NCBI GenBank assembly: GCA_964019415.1
Contig: OZ025875.1
Coordinates: 2,779,501-2,843,500, forward strand
Source of the DNA: Ianthella basta
Lineage: Eukaryota > Porifera > Demospongiae > Verongiida > Ianthellidae
Length of the DNA stretch: 64,000 nucleotides
Reading direction: 5' to 3'
Shown here: piece by piece, positions 35,401 through 47,500 of the stretch
Numbering within the stretch: position 1 is the first letter of the stretch
Layout of the letters: every line of letters starts with the position of its first letter
The notes under the pieces: generated by a model
Told to the model about the DNA's origin: nothing
What the model saw: only the letters and a program-made list of their open reading frames with translations
Database searches by the model: none
Made by a program: the position numbers and the translations under genes

Positions 35401-38400
35401 GTAATCACCCTCTTCCAGTTTACTGGAGACCCTGGAGGCCAGTTGCTCCATCTGGTTGTGCTTTTTGGGTGGTCTCACTCGCTGGGGAGGCCGAGTAGCA
35501 GGTGTCTCGGTGGACGGCTCCTGGGTCACCTGCTTGTTGATCAGGGTTGCCAAACTCCAGCGCTTACCCCCTCTGGCAGGTGTTTGCAGACATTTCTTGG
35601 AAAAGGAGAGCAATCCCACCCAAGAGGACACATCGTTTCTAGAGACGACCTGCTTAATCACATTGGCCAGCCTTTGCGCGACAGTCACTCTAGAGAGCCG
35701 AGGTATTCGCTTCACAGTCCTAATCGGCGAGCTAAGGTGTGAAATCAGGGATTCAATTTCAGCTTGTGTAGAGATATCAAGTTGTTGATCACTGGCTACG
35801 AACGGTTTCTGGTGGTGGAACGGTGTCCGGTTGTAGATCAACGGCAGGCTGGTGATCGATAGCGCCATTCACAGCAGATCGTTGACCCACCTCAGGCTTG
35901 TTCATACATCGATTGGGCTGGGATGTGGACGGCCAGCAATCTACACAAAGTCTGCCATTCTTCACGCACAGGCATCTGACACATCGGCCATTCTTCATGC
36001 AGGGGCAGCACCGTGAATTGGACTGAGATTGACAGCGCGGTGCTGCCGCCATTTTGCCACCATTATTATTAATATTATTATTAATATCATTATTATTATT
36101 ATTATTATTATCATTATTATTATTATTATTATTATAATACAGTAGTGATAAAACATAATATGGGAAGGGTCACTTTATTATAATAGTAATAATAAATGAT
36201 AATAATGATAATTATTATTATAAGACAAAGGGACACAGATACGCATTACAATAATTGAACAATCATACTGATAAATTAAATTAAATTAAATCAATCAAAT
36301 CAATTCAATTAAATCAATCAATCAATCAATAGACTGGAGTCCTGGCAGCTCCAAAGTGCTCTGCACAGAGGCAGAGTTCCCCATCTGGATAGCCACAGAT
36401 AGTCGCTGGAGCAGGTAGGCGAAAGACTGAGGCTCCCCTGTGGTTGCCTTCAGCCTGCGGCCTAGGTTTCGGAGGAAACTCAATGAATCTGGACCTATTG
36501 TGCCGCAGGTTTCCACTGCAATAGGCTGGAATACATAGGACCTGTCAAGGTGGGCGTACTTGCTCTGCTTGTTCTTCTCTGCTGCAGCTGCAGCCCCTCC
36601 CGCTTCCCTGGACGACCCCCGAATGCGGGAGTCACAAAAGGAGTCCACGCATGTTGCGTCCCACACGAGGAACTTTCCCTCCGTCCATGGGATGAGGGTA
36701 ACACCATCTGGGCGCTTCCCATCAGCTCTGTGAAGGCCAGATGGTTCAAGTCTGCTGGGGATGTTGGCTGAAGCTAACGAGTGGTAGATGGTGTTATTCA
36801 GCATCTGATGGCAAGGGATTCTGCCTTGGCTCATCCTGCAGCTCAGACCATGAAGGCCGAGCTTGTCGACAGGTCCTCCGCAGAAGCTGCAGGAGTGGGG
36901 TAGGCATATGGAGGCGCCCACTCTGAGACCAATGGCAATACGGATAGCCTCGTTGGGCATGCGAAGACCCAGTGAGGAGATAGGTGGTGCGTTCAACCAT
37001 GCCCCAGACTCGAATGAGCCGGCACCAAGCAGCCGTGATCTTGAGATCTCATTGGTGCAGTGCTCCAGAAGGGTGTCGAATGTGTGCTGGACTACAGGCC
37101 CGTCCCAGGATTTCTGGCGATTTACGGCAGAAGGGACCGGTGTGTCTTCAGGCAGTGCCTGTTTCCATTTAGACAGAGCCAGGTCCCTGTCAATGTATGG
37201 GGTAGACGACAGGTGGTCGGGGAGAAGCTCCTGCATTAGGTCTGAGGCCCCACCAGCAGATGCCAAAAAGGCAGATGGTGCAAGAGTGGAGGCACTTCGA
37301 AACCCAAGGCCACCTGATTTCACAGGGAGGGTTGCCTGGAGCCATGAGTCTCCCTGATCAAAATCAATGTTGGTGATCCTCGAAACAATGGACTCCAGAA
37401 GGTGGTCCCAAGACTCAAGGAGTGGGGACAAAAAGGCTGGTGACGTTCGTAAGATGTGCAAGAGCTTTGGGATGGAAAGGGAGTGTCGCAGGATAGTGAT
37501 GGCATCGTGCATTTGGAGGTGGCAAAGTCGTTCCCCCATCACTTTCAACTGGCGACATTGTTCCTCAATGCAAGCCTGCAGTGCCTCCTTCCCTAGGGGA
37601 GAACCCAACAAGATGGCATGGGAGGCATGAACATACTGCAGACCTGGAAAAGCCGACAGAACAGGGCTGACTGAGGACTCACTGTGAGACAGCACTTCAG
37701 ACTTGTCTACATTTAGGAATAGCCCTAATGCCTTCCCCTGATTCTCAATTTTCAATAGGTCTGATTCGATGTCCTCAAAACTCCCGCCAATTGTGCCGTC
37801 ATCAAGGTAGAACACTGTGAATTCCGATGACAGGCTGGATACCAGGTTGTGAATACCCAGGCAAAACAGCATTGGGCCCAGGGGGTCCCCCTGCTGTATG
37901 CCCTCAGCAGACGACACTTGCACATCGTTCCACAAAAGGATGGAAGGAGAACTGTATGCTGAGTGGACGAAAGGCAGCAGATCTGGGATGTGGTCCTTGA
38001 CAGCTCTCAGCATTTTGTCCCGGCGAAGAGAGTTGAATGCATTCTTAAAATCCACTTTTACCATGGCTTGGTGGGGAGGTAGGTGATTCAAGTAAATTCG
38101 GCTGGCATGGACAGCTGCCTCGATGCCGCCCGCGACTCCAAAACCCAGCTGGCGGGGTGCCAGCATCTGGGGAATGGATTCGAGGGCATGTAGGCTGGCA
38201 CATTTTGAGGCAAGTCTTCTCAGAGTGCAACCTACTGCAATAGGGCGAATACCACCACTTTTCTTAGTTAGGGCAGTCAGATTTGCTCCAAAGAAGAGGG
38301 GGCAGATAGAGGTGGGGGTTCTGCCTTCAAGAATCAGTGTGGTAAGGCCTACTAGAGCTGTTAAGAGGGATGCGCCCCCATCACCTGCTGATGGACTTGT

Positions 38401-41400
38401 AAGGTCTTTGAGATGTTGAGGGAGTAGGCCATCAAAGCCTCCACTCGATCCTTTGGGGAAGGATGAGATTACCTTCATGATGACTTGGGTATCAACGGTG
38501 AAAGCGAGTGGTGATGTGTGTTCCAAGGAAGGGATGTCAGAGTCAGGCGGTGGCAGAGGATGCTTAGCTTTGAGGGCTTGTAGGGTCTCACTACTGGGTT
38601 CTGCAATAGCATCCTCGCTGCAAGCCAGCCGGACAGCCCCTCGGTAATCACCCTCTTCCAGTTTACTGGAGACCCTGGAGGCCAGTTGCTCCATCTGGTT
38701 GTGCTTTTTGGGTGGTCTCACTCGCTGGGGAGGCCGAGTAGCAGGTGTCTCCGTGGACGGTTCCTGGGTCACTTGCTTGTTGATCAGGGTTGCCAAACTC
38801 CAGCGCTTACCCCCTCTGGCAGGTGTTTGCAGACATTTCTTGGAAAAGGAGAGCAATCCCACCCAAGAGGACACATCGTTTCTAGAGACGACCTGCTTAA
38901 TCACATTGGCCAGCCTTCGCGCGACAGTCACTCTAGAGAGCCGAGGTATTCGCTTCACAGTCCTAATCGGCGAGCTAAGGTGTGAAATCAGGGATTCAGT
39001 TTCAGCTTGTGTAGAGATATCAAGTTGTTGATCACTGGCTAATTGATGAACGGTTTCTGGTGGTGGAACGGTGTCCGGTTGTAGATCAACGGCAGGCTGG
39101 TGATCGATAGCGCCATTCACAGCAGATCGTTGACCCACCTCAGGCTTGTTCATACATCGATTGGGCTGGGATGTGGACGGCCAGCAATCTACACAAAGTC
39201 TGCCATTCTTCACGCACAGGCATCTGACACATCGTCCATTCTTCATGCAGGGGCAGCACCGTGAATTGGACTGAGATTGACAGCGCGGTGCTGCCGCCAT
39301 TTTTGCCGCCATTATTATTATTATTATTATGATTGAGTTATTATTATCATTCTAATAATAACTCGTCTTTAAAGTGTTTGACGTTCCGTTTGCTAGAGAC
39401 ATTGAGTCTGATTTTTTGATGACTTGTTATGATAGCTGTTCAAAGCATCCGACAATCGTGGACTCCTTCCCATTGCTCTGCCAACAACTGGAGCTCTTTG
39501 CATTGCTCTATGCCTCAGTCAAAGCAATTGGAAAATAGTTAATAGCTTGCATGTTATTTGAAGGACATCCATGGTCATGCATTTCCCTAGCATTTCCAAT
39601 ACTGCCAGTTGACGTCTGGTTGGTAGCTACAGTGCTAGCCTAAACCATGAGCCTCAGTTAGGGATACAGTAATAAGTCCAATAGCAGCATCAACGTCCTA
39701 TATAATTATGATTGTGGGTTAGTGTGTAGCTAGCTGACTGCACACTATAATAGTACAGAAACTAAAAATTATAATAATTTTCTGCAAAAATAGTAATGAT
39801 GTAGGAATGGCATAAAAAGGACAGAAACAAGTAAAGGCTGTTACACAGTGAAGCATTAACCATCATCCCTACATTCAAGGATGTAGGATCTCTATGCGGT
39901 GCAACATTCTTGCATGTAGGGACCATGGTTAATGCTCCACTGCGTATGTAACAGCCTTTACTTTGTTTCTGTCCTTTTTATGCCATCCCTACATCCTTAC
40001 TATTTTTATAGAAAATGTTTATTATTTCTAATGTATGTATGTATGTATGTATGTATGTACTTATGTACGTATGCATATCAATCAATCGATCAATCATTAT
40101 TAAAGTGCACCATGCCCATTGGCACTAGGTCACAGATTGGCCCCATGCAGTACTTACACATAAGAGGCAAAATGAATACTCATGAACCTGCAGTAGTGTT
40201 ACCCGAACCTTGCATGCCACATACATACAATGATAGATAGCAGTTCATAGTTGTGGCATGCAGCAGACAGCAGGGACGCAGTGGGATCCTGGGTACTGCC
40301 CTTGTCACTGTGTCATCACATCCAGGCCTCCAATAGTCCACGTTGGGATTTCCAAGCTTCGCACCTCATCAACTAATGTTCTACATCTTCCATTTCACCA
40401 CTGTCACATTCCTTACACACTCTCTCCTGTCTGGTCACCCCCCTCCATCTTCCATCTGTATAATATATATATGTATGCATGTATGTATGCACGTACGTAC
40501 GTATGTATGTATGCATGTATGTATGCACGTACGTACGTATGTATGTATGCATGTATGTTCATTTTCCGTATATGTATCTTGTATACTGTATGGCATAAGA
40601 TACCAGTTGCACATGCGCAGTTTCTGATCGGTCTTGTTGTTTTATATTCTACCCACTGTTTAGTTCCTTCTGCTCCATTGGAATTGCTGGTGGAAGATGT
40701 TAGTTCCGGAGGGTTCACTTTGGAGTGGAACCCTCCCAGCACTCCAAATGGAATAATTGACTTCTACCTGCTGGAGCTATTTGCAGACAATAACCTAGAC
40801 CTGCCTGCATTGAACCCCATCAATGTTAGCAGTACATCATACACCTTCACTGGCCTGGCACCTTTCACTGGGTATTCAGTCCAAGTGTGTGCCTACACCA
40901 TTGGATGTAGCGACAGTGCTTCCCTGAATGTTACAACATTGGGAGGTGAGATATGTGAGATATGTAGGGCAACATAGCTCTAGTTAAGATGAAGAACATT
41001 GCACTGGTCATCTTTCCATGCATGCACTGGTACAATATCCAGAGTAGGCCAATCTGTCTCATGTGAACATTCTATGGATTCACTCTTAACTCCATATTAT
41101 TTAATTTCTGCAGTACCTCCTGAAGTGGCCCCCTTCAATGGAGTGACCAACAGGCCAATCAGCATGGGAGACCCAGTAACCTTTTCCTTTGTCAGTGTGA
41201 ATAAGCCAGTCCCACCTGTCACAAGGGAGGCTATCCAGTGGGTGTTCATGGGAAGTGGAGGTGCTGTCAACCTTTCCTGCACTAGTACCCTCAAGTACAC
41301 CTTCTCTGATGACTGCCTCAACCTCACTGTGAACAACACAGTGGGCAGTGATGCTGGCCTGTATCAAATAACAATCACAACTGAAGTTGGAGTAGGGATG

Positions 41401-41469
41401 AGTGCAGTTGGAATATCAGTCAGTGGAGGTGAGTGGAGAAAACAAGGCTTGATGTTTGCTTATGTGCGC

Positions 41470-41507
<38 letters not shown>

Positions 41508-44500
41508 ATGTGTGTGTACTATATTTGCCACAGCTCAATGCCTTTAACACACTTTCATGTGTGATTTGGACTGCAGTTCCACCTGAGCTAGTGACCTCTC
41601 TGATGAATGCCACACGGGCCCAGGGAAGCTCCCAAATGTTTGTGTGTGCTGCAGTGTCTGATCCTCGTCCTCTGTTTGTCTTCCGCTTCAATGGGGAAAG
41701 AATAACACTGGACAGTGCAAAATATGCCTTGGTCACCAACAGCACTCATGGCACTCTGACTGTGTTCAACCTACAAGGCAGTGATGAAGGGACCTACACC
41801 TGTTCTGCTTCCAACAGATATGGAAGTGTGAGCACTGCAGCTGAACTAACAGTTCAAGGTGTGTTTGGGTTGGGATTTGGAGTATATTATGCATTATTTG
41901 TGTGATGTCACGATATGCATTAGCTATGCCTGCAATCCTGACTGCCTTCTGATGTTCTACTTTTTGTTTCTCAGTTCCCCCAACTATTGTCTTCTCCCCT
42001 TCTGCTGTCCGTGATGTTGTGGCAGGAGAAATCTTGGTTGTTTCTTGTCGAGCTAGTGCTGATCCACCACCAATGATTCAGTGGTTCAGAGGAGACCAGA
42101 TGCTTAATAATGGAGACCAATCTTCAGGAAACGTATCAATATCACAAAATATTGAAAGCATGACTGCCAGCAGCCAGCTCACTATTACTGGGATCACATC
42201 TGAAGGGTCAGGAGTGTACTCTTGTGTAGCCATCAACAGTCTGGGGAATGATTCTAGGTCATTTCAAGTCAATACAATTGGTGAGTCAGCTATACTAAAA
42301 TTTCTGTCATTGCCAGCTTGGTAAACAGACTGTCAACTGTTTCCTGCCCTAGCATTGGCTCGGATGCTACATTACACTTCTCTGTATGCAGTTAGACCAA
42401 ACATTTCCAGTATTAATCAAACTGTTGATGGCGTAGAAAAACCAGGTCTGTTCCATCAAGGGATGTTGACATTGGATGAATTCACTCCCCAACTTGAGCT
42501 GACATGTGAAGCTTACGGTGATCCTCCACCTGACGTTGTCTGGCTGAATAACGGCATTGCTCTGCAGAACATTCCAGTTAGAAGGACCATCACAGTTGAA
42601 GATGGAGGATCACTTGGTGAACTGGGTACCATCACCCGGTCCACTCTCAGCCTCTCAGAGGTGCAGCTATCTGATGCAGGAGAGTACACTTGTAGAGCAA
42701 TCAGTGGCAATGTCTCCCCCATCCCTGGTACCACTGCATGGACATTCACATTCAAAGTTAAGGGTGAGTTTTGTCCATATAACGTGAGATGTTTATTTAT
42801 GCTCAGTTTTAAATGTTGCTGGTCTGTGGCATGAAAATGTATAATCCATTTATGATGTTAGAATAACATTTGTTGGTGAAGACTTGATAAGTTGATGAAC
42901 AAAATTCATTATATAAATTGCTGTATACGTTCGTACTTGGCTTTCCTTCCCCATCATAAACATTTTTGTTGCATCCTGGTAACTGCTTATTGACAATAAT
43001 CAGTGATTTTGCCTTTGCCATTTCAAGAACTGAATGAATGTGACCCAAACCCCTGTCTGAACAATGGCACATGTGTGGATGGAGTGCGAAACTACACATG
43101 CAATTGTGCTTCATTCACTGAAGGCAACATATTGATATTCTTCACTGGACGGAACTGCAGTACAAGTGAGAAGGAAAATGTTACAATGCTGTGACATGTT
43201 GTATATCTTATGTTTTAACCTCTCCATCCACAGAGGTTGACAATCGAGTAGCCCCCTCTCTTACCAACACTCCCATAAGTATGACAGTGGATCTCAATGA
43301 CAAGGTGGTGCTGAGCTGCTCTGCTACTGGCAATCCCACCCCAAATATCCAGTGGTACAAGGATGGCTTTGAAATTAAGGGCCCCCAGGCCATTGGAAGT
43401 GAATTTGTGATCACAGAAACAACCCCCAAAGAACGAGGATTCTATCAATGTGTAGCCTTCAGCAGCTTTGGTCCACCAGCAAGATCTGATGAAGTATTAA
43501 TATTAATCAATGGTAGGAGTGTTATAATGCTCACCTGAGACTGAAACTGACTGACAGTGTGTGTCAATGTTTCGTTGTGCAGGCATTGTTCAGTTTCGCA
43601 TTCAAATTGACTTTGGGAGTAGGAGGAAACGCCAAGTCACTTCCAATGCTGACATTATAGAAACTGTGAGTGACTTAACATACTGGTACATACTAGGTAA
43701 CCATTGGATGAAAGTGTGTGCTTTTGTTTCTCCTGTTATTAGCTGCGGCTACAAATAGTGAACCAACCTCTAGCAGTGGAAGGAGACTATACAGCCACTG
43801 TGTACTCAGTGGAATCTGCTGGGGACAACACCACTGACATTGTGATCACCGTGGCAACAAACAGCTCTGATACTCCTACAAATCTCACGGAGCAGCTGAC
43901 ACAGCCTCTTGAACAAACACTGGAAGAAGTTCCAGACATCAACGAGCAACTCTCATTTACTGTAGACACCACTGGGCGATTTGGTATGTAGTTCTCTTGC
44001 TAACTGATGTGAGAGCCTGTGTGCATGGCACTGCAGTACAGTGAATGCACAACATTCTGTATGTAATCTCATGCTGTTTCCTTACATTAGCTATGACTAC
44101 TGTGAATGTGTTGTGGTAATCATGCAGTACTCATACCTCATTCACTCCTCCCCTTTACCAAGATGGCTGTCCTGAACTGCCTGACTCACCCTGTGGTAAT
44201 GTTGGTCCAGTGACTTGGCCTCAGACTGAGATAGGCCAGGTAGCCTCAGTCCAATGCCAGTGTGGGTTAGATGACCCACTGATCCAGCAACTGACAGGCA
44301 CTCGGAGGTGTGGTGGGAGGTATGAAACTGGTGCAGTGTGGGAGGAGCCACAGTGTGAGAGCTGCCAGTTCAGCAAGACGAGGAGAATGCTTTGTGCATT
44401 AGCTGAGGTTGGTTGATTCAGTGATGTGACAATTTGTGGTTATCAGAAAGATCAGGGAGATATACATAGGCTATGGACATCTCTTGTGCATGTTACTGAA

Positions 44501-47500
44501 TTCTGATTCAGCCACTTTCTTGGCCTATATATCTGTGCATATGCTGCCACTCTTCAGATTGATAACCCAGCCCAGCTGGCCACTGTTCTGGTGAATATAA
44601 CTGGTTCTGGTAGTGCTGAGATTGAGAGTGCAGATGTCTCCCTCACTGTGGGGCTGCTGGATACTGTCGCACAATCCACTGAAGACCTACAACAAAAGGA
44701 TGTGAGTAGCTGAATACTACTGAAAATGATTATTGCTATCTTGCTCTATTGTTGCTGTTGGTTGTATTCTGCATGTTGTAGGTTCAGATGGATGTCCTTT
44801 CCATTGTGAGCAATGTGCAACAAGTATCTCCCGACCAGTTGGCAGCCAGTCAGGGAGAGACAGGGTCATCAAATAGGTTTGTCTTGACTGATAGACAAAA
44901 CAAATTAATTATAGCAGTACTTGTACTCAGTGTATTAAAATGTTAACTCTATTTAGCTAGATGACTAATGCACATTAAGCCCAGCTAAGACATGGAATAG
45001 ATACAGCTTGACCAGCTGGTAGTGAGAGTAACTGCTTGTTTATTGTCATTTTGGTGCACTTACAGAATCTTAGGGATTGTGGATGATGTACTGAATGTTG
45101 TTGAGGTGGCTCCTGAAAAACCTTTTGAGTTTTCTGCTCCTGACTTTGGTGTTCGAGTAGAGGAGCCTCCTGAAGATCTAGATGATGAGAAACTCTTTGC
45201 CTCTGAATTAGGAGACTTGTTGAGCCAAGTAATGACCAGTACTGCAGCAAGCATGCAAATGGAAATGCCATCTGCTACCATAGCTCTCTCCTCAACACTG
45301 TTGAGTCAAGATAGCAATGGAAGTAGACCACGTATATCAACATCAGTGTTTGTACGCGATTCTCTGTTTCAACAACAAGCAAGTACAGCAATGGACAATA
45401 GTACCAGAGAGATTGTTGGAGGCATTGTAGTTGATGTATCTTTGCAGTCAGATGGAAAAGTGAAGGAGGTTGTTCAATCTCCAAACAGCAATGTAGTGCA
45501 GCTACACTTCACTAAATCAATGGTAAGATGGTGCAAAATAGAATGTTGTATGAGAATTGCAATGCTGCAGACTGTGTGTTCTAGCACTACTTGTAATTTC
45601 TTCTTCAGCTTGCTAGAGAAAAGGGAAGCAACACAAGCTGTCGGTTTTGGAACTTCACTGCTGATGGTGAACAACTCTGATTCATGCACATGCAGGAATT
45701 GCTCGCTCAGCCTATTTAAGGCAGTTGTGTGTACATGACACATGCACACACATGTACTTGACACACACACACATGTCTGATTGTTTGCACAATGTCTATT
45801 ACAGAAATAGGTAGCCTATCATACACTCCTATCCATTAACAATGCATACGTGCTGTACTTGTATCCAATACATACAGCTGGCTCTGGTGCATGGGATGGT
45901 AGCAATTGCAGAGTGCTCAATGAAACTGCAGAGGAAGTGGAGTGTGGCTGTGATCATCTCACTCACTTTGCCATTCTGCTGGTGAGTGACTGACAACTTG
46001 CATAAATAATTCCAGCAGTACACTTCTTGCCATGAATGGTGTAATGGGCTGACAACTTACAGAAAAACATGCCAGCCTGGTAACTACTATTACCAGGCTG
46101 TTCTTCCTCTAGTTACCAAGCAAGCATTCCCTTGTATTAGAGTATCTCCATTCAATTTCTCATCTGTAGGACATCACCCCTGACTCACCAACATTGTCTA
46201 CTCCAGCTAGTACTGCCCTTGAAGGAGTGTCTTACATTGGCACTGTACTCTCCATCATTGGCCTCATCATCATTATCATCACATACCTTGGAGAGAAGTG
46301 AGTAGTACTGTGTTGCTAGAGCGTATTGCCTATGCATATGTACATATGTGGGCACACTATATGGTGATGGAAGTGGGAAGTCATTTTATGGAGACTGCAT
46401 TACATGGCAACTTTGTTGCAGTGTGGATGTGCATTCATTGAACAGCAAAATTATATAGTTACTGATAATCTACATAAGAAATTGTAAATGGTAACTATTT
46501 CCCATTACGAGGTGTGATTAATTGTGTATAACTTGGTGAAAGAGCTTAATTATAGGCAGCATATTGTTTAAATCTTTAAAGCTCTTTTTGCTGTGCAAAG
46601 TCCACTATCATCTGTATTCAAAGCAATTTGAACAAGCATATAGACTAAAGTTGCACCAATAATCGGATCGGCAATCGGTATCGGCCGATATTGGGTCTCT
46701 GTAACCTTATCGGTAATCGGTTATTTCCTTCATCCCTTACCGATTATGTCACCTCGAGCACGTGACGTTTGCGAGTAAAGTGTTATGTCGAGTAGTTACG
46801 TTGTTGCAGCGTTTGCCATTGGTTTGTTCTGGGTCTGCGGGGCATGGAATCGCCAGGAAGAAAGATTCACCAGCATGGGACTACTTCGCTGTCGACGAGG
46901 ACCTCAACTTTGTAGTGTGCCAGGCCTGCAACAAGAAGGAATCCGCGCGGCGGTAGGAATTGCATGCACGAGTTGTATTATGAGCCGATTATACGAATTT
47001 GGTGCAGAATCTGAAGGACAAGCACGCTCAACTACACAGAGAGTTTCAACAAAAGGTTGAAGTGCAGAGTGCAGCGACTTTATCAAGTAGTCCAGCGCCT
47101 TTCTGGCAAATATCGCTTCGAGCCTGAAAGTGTAGACCGCATATGAATCTGACGTAGGCTAAGCTGTATCAGTGATGCGCGCACACAGTGTATTCACGGG
47201 AGAACTGGTGAGATGATTGCACTCTATTGTCAGCCGTTCTCTGTGGCTGAGGACCAGGGCTTCAGGCAGTAAATCAAAGAAACCGAGGTACACATTGTGA
47301 AGCAAAAATCGGAATATCGGATCGGTATCGGCACTTAAATATCGAAAATCGGATAATCGGTAAAAACCTATATCGGTGCAACTCTAATATAGACACAATG
47401 CCATGTCAATGAGCAAAGGATGAACAATAAATGCAATTGAGTGCGTTCACAATGAACTATTGATCTGACCTTTGTTAAAGTTGATATTATGCTGAGTTTA

